DNA of 64,000 nucleotides from a bacterium endosymbiont of Escarpia laminata (GTDB lineage: Bacteria > Pseudomonadota > Gammaproteobacteria > Chromatiales > Chromatiaceae). Numbering within the stretch: the stretch's first letter is position 1; the number at the start of each line of letters is the position of its first letter. This document shows, piece by piece, positions 28,777 to 36,901 of the stretch. The notes under the pieces are model-generated. The model was given only the letters and a program-made list of their open reading frames with translations. It did not search any database and was not told the origin of the DNA. The DNA lies in the NCBI GenBank assembly GCA_003660235.1, contig QGON01000060.1, positions 52,619 through 116,618 of the forward strand, written 5' to 3'. The translations under genes were made by a program, and so were the position numbers.

Positions 28777-29481
28777 ATGAGAAATTTGAACATCCAACAG
28801 TTTTTGACCAGTCTTCTGCTAGTGATATCGATCTCTCCGGCCTGGGCGGATGACAAGGATCCCACTTACGACCGGGTCACGCTCTCCGTGAGCGCGGAGA
28901 CGAAGGTGGGTAATGATACGCTGGTGGCGGTGCTCTACTCCCAGAAGGAGGGGGCAATTACAACAAAGCTCGCGCGCGAGGTGAATCAGAACCTCAGTTG
29001 GGCCTTGGATATGGCAAAGCAGACTGCTGGTATCAAGGTTCAGACCCTGGACTATCGAACTGATCCGGTCTATCGCAAGCAGGTCCTACAGGGTTGGCGG
29101 GTGAAGCAGTCGCTGCGGCTGGAGAGCCGGAACAGCGCAGCACTCAGTGGCCTGATCGGGGAGTTGCAGAAGCGGCTGGCGGTGGAGTCGATCAGTTACC
29201 AGGTTTCGCCGGAGAAGCGCAAGTTATCTCAGGATGAGCTGATTCAGCAGGCGCTGGTCGATTTCCGCGCTCGGGCCGATATGGTTGCCAAAGCCTGGGA
29301 GCGCCCCGGCTACCGGCTGGTGCAGATCGATATCAATACTTCGGATCACACCCCAAGGCCCAAGATGATGCGCATGGCTGCGATGGAGATGTCTGCGAAC
29401 GCCATGCCTTCGCCCGCGATCGAGGCGGGTAGTCAGACAGTGCGCGTGAGCGTCAACGGCGTGGTGGAACTGACCCCCTGA
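28777..29481 (+). CDS. SIMPL domain (DUF541) exported protein
   Basis: A 234-residue protein with a signal peptide (1-24, ending AWA-DD). A SIMPL/DUF541 domain follows: VTLSVSAETKVGNDTLVAVLYSQ at the start, VQTLDYRTDPVYRKQVLQGWRVKQSLRLES in the middle, and the closing VRVSVNGVVEL. Members are periplasmic oligomeric proteins of uncertain role. It is likely co-transcribed with the MscS gene 50 bp upstream. AAGGAG precedes the start. Confidence 0.88.
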   Translation: MRNLNIQQFLTSLLLVISISPAWADDKDPTYDRVTLSVSAETKVGNDTLVAVLYSQKEGAITTKLAREVNQNLSWALDMAKQTAGIKVQTLDYRTDPVYRKQVLQGWRVKQSLRLESRNSAALSGLIGELQKRLAVESISYQVSPEKRKLSQDELIQQALVDFRARADMVAKAWERPGYRLVQIDINTSDHTPRPKMMRMAAMEMSANAMPSPAIEAGSQTVRVSVNGVVELTP

Positions 29482-29500
29482 ACGGCCACTATGCTGAAAT

Positions 29501-29586
29501 GCCCGATCCGCTACGCTTGATCGGGCCTACTTGCCATGAAATACAACAGTACTGAGGTAGGCCGGTTCAAGCGTAGCGGAACCGGT
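29501..29586. repeat. Inverted pair of REP-like hairpins (BIME-like)
   Basis: Two hairpins in opposite orientation between convergent genes. One has GCCCGATC (29501-29508) with GATCGGGC (29519-29526). The other has CCGGTTC (29562-29568) with GAACCGG (29579-29585). Their loops, CGCTACGCTT and AAGCGTAGC, are reverse complements, and outer GTAGGCC/GGCCTAC bases are shared. Such a pair may act as a bidirectional terminator for the SIMPL and pyk transcripts. Confidence 0.8.
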
Positions 29587-29600
29587 AACTCCAACGGAAA

Positions 29601-31043
29601 TTACTCCAGCGTGAGAACCCGGATCGAGTCGGTGCCGCCTTTCATCTGACCTGAACCGGCGGTGGCTATGATGAGGTCGCCAGCCCCCACATAGCCCAGC
29701 TCACGAGCGCGTTCCAGACCGTAGTCGAGTTTTGCCTGATCGTTGATCTCTCCCTCGAAACAGATGGGGAAGACGCCCCAGTTGAGAGAGAGGCGGCGGG
29801 CAACGATACGGGAACTGGTGATCGCCAGAATCGGGCAGTCAGGGCGGCGTCGGGAGATCATGCGCGAGGTGAAACCGGTTTCGGTGAGGCTGAAGATGGC
29901 GCGGGCACTCAGCTCTTGCGCCATGGTGGCAGAGGCAAGGCTGACCGCCTCAGTGACGATGTTTGAGCGGTTGCCCGCCACCCGCTGCAGATATCCGTAC
30001 TCTTTCAGGTAGGACTCGGCGCGCAGGGCGATCTCCGCCATCGTGCGAACTGCCAGCACCGGATATTTTCCGGCAGCAGTCTCGCCGGAGAGCATGATTG
30101 CGGAGGTGCCGTCCAGGATGGCGTTGGCGACATCAGAGGCCTCGGCGCGGGTCGGTTTGGGGTTGCGCTGCATCGATGCGAGCATCTCGGTGGCGGTGAT
30201 CACTGGTTTGCCTTGGCCGACGGTCATGTGGATAATCTTCTTCTGGGTGCCGGGGACATCCGCCAGCGGCAGTTCCACTCCCAAGTCGCCACGGGCCACC
30301 ATCACGCCGTCAGCCGCCGCGACTATGCCCTCCAGATTCTTGACCCCGGCACGATTCTCGATCTTGGCAATGATGGGGATCTTGACTCCATGGTCTGCCA
30401 ACACCTCCCGCAGCAAGGTGACGTCTTCCTCGTGTTGTACAAAAGAGGCGGCGATATAGTCGACCTCATTCTCGGCGGCGAAGGTCATCTCCCGGATCAC
30501 GTCGTCCCGATTCTCAGGGCTGACGGCACGCAGGGAGAGTTCAGTCTCCGGCAGATTGACGCTCTTCGTATCGCCCAGTCGTCCCCCGAGCACCACCCGG
30601 CAGTGGATCTCATCTTCGTCGACCTGCTCTGAAATGAGTTCGATGTTGCCATCATCGAGCAGGATTGGCGTACCCGCTCCGATCTCCTGGGGCAGCTTTT
30701 TGTAGGTGATCGAAACCCCCTCCTGGTTGCCGAGCCGACCATCAGTGAAGAGTGTGAAACAATCCCCTACCGTCAGATCGATCCAGCCCTCTTTAATACG
30801 GCCAGTGCGGATCTCGATACCCCGGGTATCGATCATGGTGGCCACATTGATGCACAGCTTCTCAGCGGTCAGACGGATGCGTTTAAGTCGCTCCCTGTGC
30901 TCGTTGTAAGTGCCGTGGGAGAGGTTAAGACGGGCGACGCTCATGCCAGCCCGCATCATTGCTTCGAGGGTTTCGAGAGAATCACAGGCAGGGCCTATGG
31001 TTGCAATGATCTTGGTTTTACGCAGGGGATGATGGATTTCCAT
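29601..31043 (-). CDS. pyk: Pyruvate kinase
   Basis: A 480-residue glycolytic enzyme converting phosphoenolpyruvate and ADP to pyruvate and ATP in the cytoplasm. Motifs include RKTKIIATIGPACDS (8-22), RLNLSHG (39-45), the active-site stretch PIIAKIENRAGVKNLEGI (about 215-235), MVARGDLGVELPL, and VITATEMLASM. The regulatory C-terminal domain is complete. The length is that of type A/II enzymes. No other glycolytic gene is adjacent. Confidence 0.97.
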   Translation of the reverse strand: MEIHHPLRKTKIIATIGPACDSLETLEAMMRAGMSVARLNLSHGTYNEHRERLKRIRLTAEKLCINVATMIDTRGIEIRTGRIKEGWIDLTVGDCFTLFTDGRLGNQEGVSITYKKLPQEIGAGTPILLDDGNIELISEQVDEDEIHCRVVLGGRLGDTKSVNLPETELSLRAVSPENRDDVIREMTFAAENEVDYIAASFVQHEEDVTLLREVLADHGVKIPIIAKIENRAGVKNLEGIVAAADGVMVARGDLGVELPLADVPGTQKKIIHMTVGQGKPVITATEMLASMQRNPKPTRAEASDVANAILDGTSAIMLSGETAAGKYPVLAVRTMAEIALRAESYLKEYGYLQRVAGNRSNIVTEAVSLASATMAQELSARAIFSLTETGFTSRMISRRRPDCPILAITSSRIVARRLSLNWGVFPICFEGEINDQAKLDYGLERARELGYVGAGDLIIATAGSGQMKGGTDSIRVLTLE

Positions 31044-31253
31044 GATGGTGGGGACCGGTTGAGTGCTGTCTTGTCACCGGTGATGTGATCCATCTTGGGG
31101 TGCACCCTAAGACCGGTCGGGACGAATAGATTCAGCAGTAAGTGGAGAATTGAAACGAGCCATTATCCTCCGCCTCAATGCCGAGTGCCAGCATTAGATT
31201 CAATCCTCAATCAGAGGGTAGGAGTGGCGTCCCACCGCGATAGGGTGTGCAGG

Positions 31254-31916
31254 TCATTTTTTCAGTGTTTTCAGCAACTCATCCACCGTGATCGTCTGAG
31301 TGTCAACGGCACCGGTCTGATTTGGCTGCTCTACCGGAAAGGTGCGATGGCCACTGATCATGCCGGAGATATCCGATCCGCTGCTGTACGCATCGTGACT
31401 GAAGACCGCCAGTATGTGCAGTGGCACAAAGGTGGCGACAAAGAGATAGCTGATATGGTGCAGATCGTGAAGGCTGATGTTGGCAAAGAAGGCTATCTCC
31501 TTCTGCAGCATCAGTCCGCTGGCGACAGAGAGGGTCAGAAACAGAAACAACAACAGATAGAGTGGACCCCAGAGTGGATTGTGTGCAAACCACTTGGGTA
31601 GAGGAGCGCGTCCCAGGGTGAGATAGAAGCGGAGGACTTCCGCGGCCTGCCTCAACCGATGTACATTGGGTTCACAGTCTGTGATGTGATCGGTGCCGCG
31701 ACCGAAGAAGAGCAGGTAGAACCTGAGCAGCAGGGCGGGGATCAGCAGGGCGCTGCAGAGAAAATGCAGATCCTGGGCATCCGTCTCCAGTGCCGGAGCG
31801 GCGCTGCTCAGCCAGCCACTGAAAAGCAGACCTGTGACAGCAAGGGTAATCGCCCAGTGGGAGAGTCTCAGCCAGCGGCTCCAGACCCGCACTCGGGTAA
31901 CTTGGGAGGTTTCCAT
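31254..31916 (-). CDS. Cytochrome b561-type membrane protein
   Basis: A 220-residue four-helix di-haem cytochrome b of the bacterial b561/Ni-Fe hydrogenase b-subunit type. Candidate haem ligands are histidines in LSHWAITLAVTG (helix 1), DAQDLHFLCSALL (helix 2), and SLHDLHHISYLFVATFVPLHILAVFSHD (helix 4). It would pass electrons between quinone and a periplasmic partner such as a c-type cytochrome. The ATG at 31916 shares a base with the stop of the zinc-ribbon gene (TAATG), showing co-translation. Confidence 0.85.
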   Translation of the reverse strand: METSQVTRVRVWSRWLRLSHWAITLAVTGLLFSGWLSSAAPALETDAQDLHFLCSALLIPALLLRFYLLFFGRGTDHITDCEPNVHRLRQAAEVLRFYLTLGRAPLPKWFAHNPLWGPLYLLLFLFLTLSVASGLMLQKEIAFFANISLHDLHHISYLFVATFVPLHILAVFSHDAYSSGSDISGMISGHRTFPVEQPNQTGAVDTQTITVDELLKTLKK

Positions 31917-32158
31917 TAGAATCCGCAGCTGCCGCCTGGGCAACAACTGCCAGATGCGCAAGGGGGTTCACTACCGCTGTTGCTGATGATGGCACCGCCG
32001 GTGATCAGCCTTTTGACCGTTGCATTGGCGGGTGTATCGCCGGTTTCGATGCCTGCCTTGTTGCAGAGTTCTCCCCATGTTGCGATACCCTCACTCATTT
32101 TGTGGGTGACTTCGATCGTGCGGCTGTTGTCTGAACAGAAATAATCATAAGTGGGCAT
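31916..32158 (-). CDS. FmdB-type zinc ribbon protein
   Basis: An 80-residue protein starting MPTYDYFCS, the signature opening of FmdB/CxxC_CxxC_SSSS zinc-ribbon proteins, although the usual second cysteine of the first pair is absent (FCSDN). It continues with HKMSEGIATW, ELCNKAG and a C-terminal glycine-cysteine tail with vicinal cysteines (CASGSCCPGGSCGF). The tail may bind metal. The function is unknown, but the coupling to a cytochrome b suggests a role in redox-protein assembly or regulation. The start at 32158 is preferred over longer frames because of the family N-terminus. Confidence 0.82.
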   Translation of the reverse strand: MPTYDYFCSDNSRTIEVTHKMSEGIATWGELCNKAGIETGDTPANATVKRLITGGAIISNSGSEPPCASGSCCPGGSCGF

Positions 32159-32261
32159 AGGTTTGCTCCTGAATGGCGGTTCTATTGTTACAAAATTTCT
32201 ATCTGTTTTCAGTTGATTGTTCCCAGTATCATGGGCCTTTATCGAGCTTTTAACCATTACC

Positions 32262-32816
32262 ATGTTACGCCAGAGAAAATCCAAACGGGGACGAAGAGAG
32301 TCGCGGGATCTCGCGCTGCTTCGTTACAGGAAACAGCGCAATCGAAACCTGTTGGCCAAACCCGGTGTACACGATTTCATCATTGTGATGGATGGCATGA
32401 AAGCGGGTTTCAATGTGGCGAAGATCTTTCGCAGCGCGGAGGCCTTTGGTGCGCACGAGGTTCACCTGATCGATATCGGCCCTTTTGACCCCTCACCTGC
32501 GAAGGGTTCGTTCAAGAAGGTGCCAGCCCGATTTTTTGAGAAATTCGAAGAGGCCTACAATGACCTGACAGCACGCGGTTACCGGATTTTGACCCTGGAT
32601 GCCGCCTGTGGGGAGGCACTGGTCGATACTGTCCTGCCGGAAAAATGCGCCTTCGTATTGGGACATGAGGAGTGGGGACACAGTTTCGAGGTCTCCGACT
32701 ACCCGGATATCGGTTGCCTGTCGATTCCGCAATTCGGGCAGGTGGAGAGTCTCAATGTGGCGGTGGCCGCCTCTGTCGTGATGTTCGAGTACGTGCGTCA
32801 GCACGGAGCAGCATAA
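32262..32816 (+). CDS. SpoU/TrmH-type RNA 2'-O-methyltransferase
   Basis: A 184-residue SPOUT-fold protein. After a basic N-terminal stretch (KSKRGRRESRD), it reads VHDFIIVMDGMKAGFNVAKIFRSAEAFGAHEVHLID. It closes with the SAM-knot motifs CAFVLGHEEWGHS and LSIPQFGQVESLNVAVAASVVMFEY. These are motifs 1-3 of the TrmH family, with the catalytic arginine in the first (IFRSAEAFG). The target RNA cannot be decided from sequence. It diverges from the zinc-ribbon gene. Confidence 0.9.
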   Translation: MLRQRKSKRGRRESRDLALLRYRKQRNRNLLAKPGVHDFIIVMDGMKAGFNVAKIFRSAEAFGAHEVHLIDIGPFDPSPAKGSFKKVPARFFEKFEEAYNDLTARGYRILTLDAACGEALVDTVLPEKCAFVLGHEEWGHSFEVSDYPDIGCLSIPQFGQVESLNVAVAASVVMFEYVRQHGAA

Positions 32817-32852
32817 TATTATCAATTTGTATCTGTTCGGAAACAGGCATTT

Positions 32853-32938
32853 GGAACACAAAGGGCGCAAAGTTTACTTATTAATGTATTTTAATTTTCT
32901 TTGCGACCTTGGCGCTTCTTTGCGTACTCTGCGTTCCT
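32853..32938. repeat. Imperfect inverted repeat (GCAAAG / CTTTGCG)
   Basis: GGAACACAAAGGGCGCAAAG is followed after an AT-rich loop by CTTTGCGACCTTGGCGC, TTTGCG and GCGTTCC, forming an imperfect long inverted repeat of a type dispersed in many proteobacterial genomes. It lies between the methyltransferase and the Rieske-fusion gene. Confidence 0.45.
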
Positions 32939-32996
32939 TTTTTTCTGTTTCAGGACAGACACTGGTTTAAGCGAATTCTTTAGGAGTTGTGAAGTT

Positions 32997-33623
32997 ATGA
33001 GTAATGCACTGAACTATCTGTTGGCTGCCCGCCCCGAGGCGATGACGGCCTATTTCACCTTCCTGAAAAAGTCAGGTGATCATCTGGATACAAAAACCCG
33101 GGATCTCATTTCTGTGATCACCAAGGTTGCGGTACAGACAGAGGGTGGTTTCCGGCAATATCTGACCCGTGCCTTACGCAATGGCGCAACACCCAATGAG
33201 GTGATAGATGCGCTACTGATGGCGTTTCCTGTACTTGGGCTGGCGAAGATCGTATGGGCCACCGATATTCTATTGGAGATGGATATTCCCGATTTTCGCC
33301 CGGAGGCTTTGTTGGCAGAGGCCGATTGGCACGATATTGCGGATCTCGATGAGATAAAGCTGGAAGATACGACCTGGTTGGAAGTGGAGGGACGTCACCT
33401 GTTTATCTACCGGGATGAGGCGGATATACGGGTCTATGACAGCCGCTGTCCGCATCAGGTTACCGATATTCCACACCTCTCGTTAGAAGGCACTAAGCTG
33501 ACTTGTCCGAAACACCAGTGGGCCTTCGATGTGGTGAGTGGAGAGTGTGTCGAAAAGGGCAAGCATCCCCTGCGTCGTTTTGAGCACAAAGTGGAAGCGG
33601 GCCGTCTGTTGGCTTTCTGGTAA
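32997..33623 (+). CDS. AhpD-like / Rieske [2Fe-2S] fusion protein
   Basis: A 208-residue two-domain protein. Residues 1-105 form a carboxymuconolactone decarboxylase/AhpD-like helical domain (TRDLISVITKVAVQTEGGF ... GATPNEVIDALLMAFPVLGLA). The family's CxxC pair is missing at the QTEGG position. Residues 120-208 form a Rieske ferredoxin with both cluster motifs, SRCPHQ and TCPKHQWAFD, each giving Cys and His. The Rieske half should carry electrons; the AhpD half is likely a scaffold or oligomerisation unit. AGGAG lies ten bases before the chosen ATG. No oxygenase gene is adjacent. Confidence 0.83.
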   Translation: MSNALNYLLAARPEAMTAYFTFLKKSGDHLDTKTRDLISVITKVAVQTEGGFRQYLTRALRNGATPNEVIDALLMAFPVLGLAKIVWATDILLEMDIPDFRPEALLAEADWHDIADLDEIKLEDTTWLEVEGRHLFIYRDEADIRVYDSRCPHQVTDIPHLSLEGTKLTCPKHQWAFDVVSGECVEKGKHPLRRFEHKVEAGRLLAFW

Positions 33624-33639
33624 GCTGAGGTTGATGACT

Positions 33640-33726
33640 TCAGGTGTCGTCCGGCGACTCGGATAACTCTTCGAGACCGAGAGATAGAATGATGCCGCAA
33701 ATAATGGCTAACAGTATCCAGGTCAT
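33640..33726 (-). CDS. 28-residue single-helix membrane protein
   Basis: A short minus-strand frame with ATG at 33726 and TGA at 33640, preceded by a strong GGAGGGAG site at ideal distance. The product has one hydrophobic helix (TWILLAIICGIILSLGL, residues 2-18) and an acidic tail (EELSESPDD). The shape recalls accessory microproteins such as CydX of cytochrome bd oxidase, but no oxidase genes are near and I do not claim homology. The upstream 180 bp are AT-rich and empty, fitting a promoter region. Confidence 0.6.
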   Translation of the reverse strand: MTWILLAIICGIILSLGLEELSESPDDT

Positions 33727-33905
33727 GGCTGACTCCCTCCGAGGAGCTTTGATTATAGGCTTTTATTTCCGAATAACGAAATTTATTCCTAGAGCATAAG
33801 AAATATATTAAATACTGATTATTTGGCTATGAGGTAGATCAATTTGTCTGCAACTCAAGGTGAATGGAGACGAATAACAGCGTGATGGGACAGCTTTTCT
33901 GTAGG

Positions 33906-34505
33906 TCAGATTGTGTCCCGACCCAGAAACATTATGCTTGCCGGACGCTCCTCATTGAGCTGGATGCGGGATATTGAAGCGCCGGCGATGGAGAATCGGT
34001 ATAGGTTTTCAATCGGTGCAGAGATCGTGTTTGCCAGGGCGGCACGAATTACGCCGGCGTGGGTGACGATCAACAGGTGTTTGCCGGCATGAGTTTCGAT
34101 GGCTTCATCGATTGCGTCGGCAACCCTTTGGCTGAATGCCTCCAGCGGTTCGGCCCCGGCAGGTCGGTTTCCCAGTGGATCCCGATAGAAGCGGGCGAGA
34201 ATATGCGGGTCTAACGCCCGTAACTCAGCGCCGCTCTTTCCTTCCCAGCTGCCGAATCCCACCTCTTTCAGTCGCTCATCCTGTTGCAGGGGAATCTCCA
34301 GTTTTCGACTCAATGCCTCGGCAAACGCCAGACAGCGGCTGAGTGGTGAGCTGATGATCTGCTGCCAGGGGGTCTCGCCAGAGACGGCGCGCCACATCTC
34401 CTGCCAACCCTTGTCGCTCAGTGGGTCGTCGATCTGTCCCCGGTAGCGGCGCCCACCCACGGGTTCACCGTGCCTGAGCAGGTCGATGGTAGTCTGTCCG
34501 TTCAT
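33906..34505 (-). CDS. Histidine phosphatase family protein (alpha-ribazole phosphatase-like)
   Basis: A 199-residue branch-1 histidine phosphatase with the phosphohistidine motif LLRHGEP (9-15), the second arginine in SSPLSRCLAFAE, the acid in GSWEGKSGAEL, and the closing catalytic LIVTHAGVIRA. This resembles CobC, which dephosphorylates alpha-ribazole phosphate in cobalamin assembly, but no cobalamin genes are adjacent. The start overlaps the ampE stop by four bases (ATGA). Confidence 0.88.
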   Translation of the reverse strand: MNGQTTIDLLRHGEPVGGRRYRGQIDDPLSDKGWQEMWRAVSGETPWQQIISSPLSRCLAFAEALSRKLEIPLQQDERLKEVGFGSWEGKSGAELRALDPHILARFYRDPLGNRPAGAEPLEAFSQRVADAIDEAIETHAGKHLLIVTHAGVIRAALANTISAPIENLYRFSIAGASISRIQLNEERPASIMFLGRDTI

Positions 34506-35389
34506 AACCAGTTGGCAAGGGTGAAGAGTCCCAGCATGAAACCCCAGACTACCAATGATCGCCAGACAAGGCTCATGGCGGCTTCCACCAGATAGAGGTG
34601 GTGTGTTGTATCGTCTCTATTCCGGTCCAAAACACTGGCCAGACGCAGGGCGCCGCTGCCGGTACAGATCAGGATGCCGCTGGCGCTGTCGCTGAATTCG
34701 TCAAAGCGCGTCTCATTGTAGCTGCGCCAGCCGTTCATGGCGTCTTCAAAGCTGCCGGCGATAGCATAGGAGAAAGCGGTAATACGGGCGGGTATCCAGT
34801 CGAGTATCGACACTAGCTGCCGGCTGAAGAGATGGAAATCGAGATCCTCAGCGGCAGTGTGGGTGAGGGGGAGTCGGGAGGCGAGGCGATAGAGCAGCGC
34901 ACCAATGGGACCAAGCACCAAAAACCAGAAGATGACTGCGAATATGCGGTTGTTGGCCTGGATGAGGATGCTCTCGGCGACCGCCTGTGAGTAGGCGGGA
35001 TCATGCGGGGGCGGCTCATCGTTGAGCAGGTCGCGGGCAACGCCCTTGGCATGCTGCTCGTCGCCTTTGTCTCTGGCATTGATGAAAAGGCTGATCTGCT
35101 GGTCCAGGTCATCGGGTCCCAGGCTGTAGAGCAGTACGGCGCAGGCAAAGAGTGCGCCAGGCAGACCCGCCAGAGTGTTATCAAAAAGCTGTTGCAGCAG
35201 GGCGACTGCAAGTAGCGGTGGCAGCAGCAGGCTGATGACACCCCCAAAGCCGTTGCGCATCCAGACAGGTAGCTCCTGACGGTGGTACCAGTCGCTGTAG
35301 TCGTTGAACCAAACCGGCTGGCGCAAGGCCTGTTTGTGCAACAGAAAACGTTCCGCTATCAGGCAGATTAGGATGATGATCAGACTCAT
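34502..35389 (-). CDS. ampE: AmpE-type regulatory membrane protein
   Basis: A 295-residue integral membrane protein of the AmpE/CobD-like family. An N-terminal helix (SLIIILICLIAERFL) is followed by LGPDDLDQQISLFINARDKGD, a central helix (IFAVIFWFLVLGPIGALLYRL) and the C-terminal DWIPARITAFSYAIAGSFEDAMNGWR, the strongest AmpE mark. In Enterobacteria ampDE links cell-wall recycling to beta-lactamase induction; AmpE's own activity is not established. Here ampD lies 160 bp upstream on the same strand, separated by REP hairpins. Confidence 0.9.
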   Translation of the reverse strand: MSLIIILICLIAERFLLHKQALRQPVWFNDYSDWYHRQELPVWMRNGFGGVISLLLPPLLAVALLQQLFDNTLAGLPGALFACAVLLYSLGPDDLDQQISLFINARDKGDEQHAKGVARDLLNDEPPPHDPAYSQAVAESILIQANNRIFAVIFWFLVLGPIGALLYRLASRLPLTHTAAEDLDFHLFSRQLVSILDWIPARITAFSYAIAGSFEDAMNGWRSYNETRFDEFSDSASGILICTGSGALRLASVLDRNRDDTTHHLYLVEAAMSLVWRSLVVWGFMLGLFTLANWL

Positions 35390-35482
35390 GGCGCAAGTGT
35401 CGGGGATGGCAGGGAAAGTTGCAAGTGAAGGGCAAGTGTTTTGGCGATTTATAGATTTCGGGATAACGGCAATAATCCGTAG

Positions 35483-35563
35483 GCCTGATCAAGCGCAGCG
35501 GATCAGGCAACATAGGCTATGGACAAACAACCTGTGCCGGATCGGATCCGCTACGCTTGATCC
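35483..35563. repeat. Inverted pair of REP-like hairpins overlapping the ampD end
   Basis: The first hairpin pairs GCCTGATC (35483-35490) with GATCAGGC (35501-35508). The second, inverted, pairs GGATC (35544-35548) with GATCC (35559-35563). Outer GTAGGC and GCCTAC also match. The second hairpin contains the ampD stop codon (35551-35553) and its last codons. Confidence 0.8.
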
Positions 35564-36120
35564 AGCCTACACTCCAACAACATGCGGAGGTATCTCTCCC
35601 AGTCGAATGCCGGGCCGGGGTCGGTTTTACGGCCAGGCGATATATCGTCATGGCCGGTAATTCTATCCGGTGTGATAGTTGGATAGCGGGCCATGATCTC
35701 GCGGGTGACCTTTACCAGGGCGGTGTATTGAGCGTCAGTATAGGGTTGCTCATCCGTGCCTTCGAGTTCGATGCCGATGGAGTAGTCGTTGCACCTCTCC
35801 CGCCCCGAAAAGCAGGACTCGCCTGCATGCCAGGCGCGATAATGCAGGGGGACATATTGAATCGACTCGCCATCTCGCCGGATCAGCAGATGACTGGAGA
35901 CTCTAAGTGCGGCAATTTCGGCAAAACAGGGGTGCTGTTCGCTCCTGAGCCGATTGAGAAACAGGTCGTCGATCCAGGGGCCGCCAAACTCGCCGGGCGG
36001 CAGGCTGATGTTGTGGATCACCAGCAGATCGATCTCACACCCTGGGGGACGTTCGTCCTGATTGGGTGAGGGGTGCTGCTTCGTGCTGGAGAGCAAGCCG
36101 TCCGGCTGCTCCCTGAACAC
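35551..36120 (-). CDS. ampD: 1,6-anhydro-N-acetylmuramyl-L-alanine amidase AmpD
   Basis: A 189-residue cytoplasmic zinc amidase that removes the peptide from anhydromuropeptides during wall recycling. Zinc ligands are visible in LLVIHNISLP (His) and GHDDISPGRKTDPGPAFDW (His and Asp); SSHLLIRRDG and WHAGES are also present. The start is GTG at 36120, with GGAG eight bases upstream and two bases after the CBS gene stop, making it the last gene of the DUF1538/PII/CBS operon. The C-terminal residues RLDQA are encoded inside a REP hairpin, so the natural end may have been altered. Confidence 0.93.
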   Translation of the reverse strand: MFREQPDGLLSSTKQHPSPNQDERPPGCEIDLLVIHNISLPPGEFGGPWIDDLFLNRLRSEQHPCFAEIAALRVSSHLLIRRDGESIQYVPLHYRAWHAGESCFSGRERCNDYSIGIELEGTDEQPYTDAQYTALVKVTREIMARYPTITPDRITGHDDISPGRKTDPGPAFDWERYLRMLLECRLDQA

Positions 36121-36122
36121 GT

Positions 36123-36533
36123 TTATTTCTCCAGTTCTGTGTTGACCAGCCCCTTGAGCACCATGTCGGTATGGCTGACGATGCCGACGACCTTGCCGTT
36201 CGATACCACCGGTGCACGGGAGAGATCGAAGCGGGCAAACATGCGGGCGCAGTAGCGGATGTCCATGTCGGAAGAGACTGTGAGTACCGGTTTGGTCATG
36301 ATCTCGTAGATATTGACCCGTTCCGGCGCCCGATCCTTCGCCAGCACCTGGCGGGCGATGTCGGAGAGCAGCACCATGCCGTACTCGTCATCCTCATTGC
36401 GCTTTTTTACGATCAGACACTTGGTATCTACATGGGACATGGTATCCAGAGCCTTGGCGACGGTGTCCATGCCGTCGACCAGGTCAAAGCGGGTCTTCAT
36501 TACGTCCATTACACGAGTGATCTGGGTTGTCAT
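36123..36533 (-). CDS. Two-CBS-domain regulatory protein
   Basis: A 136-residue protein made only of two CBS domains (about 8-60 and 75-130), with VMDVMKTRFDLVDGMDTVAKAL, LIVKKRNEDDEYGMVLLSDIA, MTKPVLTVSSDMDIRYCARMF and GKVVGIVSHTDMVLKGL. CBS pairs bind adenine nucleotides and act as energy sensors. Its start overlaps the stop of the PII gene (ATGA), so both are made together, and it probably helps control the DUF1538 membrane proteins of the same operon. Confidence 0.9.
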   Translation of the reverse strand: MTTQITRVMDVMKTRFDLVDGMDTVAKALDTMSHVDTKCLIVKKRNEDDEYGMVLLSDIARQVLAKDRAPERVNIYEIMTKPVLTVSSDMDIRYCARMFARFDLSRAPVVSNGKVVGIVSHTDMVLKGLVNTELEK

Positions 36534-36880
36534 AGCTCTTCCTCCACTACTTGGCTCAAACTCTGAATCTGATGACTGACCCCAACTGCGTCTTCGATGT
36601 CAATCTGAAAGGCGATACCGGTGCCGGGACGCTCGTCAAAACCCCCCGCCTTGGCGATGGTTTCAAGAATGCTGCGGCTTAAATGCTCTTCCACCAGCAG
36701 CAGTACCACGTCCCGCTGGGTCTCAAGGGTCAATCCGAAGAAGGTCTTTGCCTGCTCAACTCCCTCACCCCGGGCCTGGTTTATGACGGTGGAACCGGTA
36801 GCCCCGGCTTTGCGGGCCGCATCCAGAACAATATTTGTATGGCTGTCCTCCACCAGTGCAATGATGAGTTTAAAACGCAT
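36530..36880 (-). CDS. PII-like signalling protein linked to DUF1538
   Basis: A 116-residue PII/GlnB-superfamily protein: KLIIALVEDSHTNIVLDAARKAGATGSTVINQARGEG opens the ferredoxin-like fold, and the GFDERPGTGIAFQIDIEDAVGVSHQ region matches the C-terminal strand and the B-loop-like element. The T-loop is present but has no uridylylation-site tyrosine of the GlnB type. PII-like proteins bind nucleotides and gate membrane transporters. Its place between two DUF1538 proteins and a CBS protein suggests it controls them, as AmtB is controlled by GlnK. That is inference. Confidence 0.85.
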   Translation of the reverse strand: MRFKLIIALVEDSHTNIVLDAARKAGATGSTVINQARGEGVEQAKTFFGLTLETQRDVVLLLVEEHLSRSILETIAKAGGFDERPGTGIAFQIDIEDAVGVSHQIQSLSQVVEEEL

Positions 36881-36901
36881 GATCTCTGTCTCGGTTGAAA
36901 G

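Noticed and set aside
32853..32938. CRISPR-like repeat
   Set aside because: Only imperfect inverted units, no regular spacing or direct repeats; no CRISPR array was found in the window.
33640..33726. CydX homologue
   Set aside because: Size and helix are similar, but no cytochrome bd genes are adjacent and key residues cannot be aligned with confidence; kept as unnamed.
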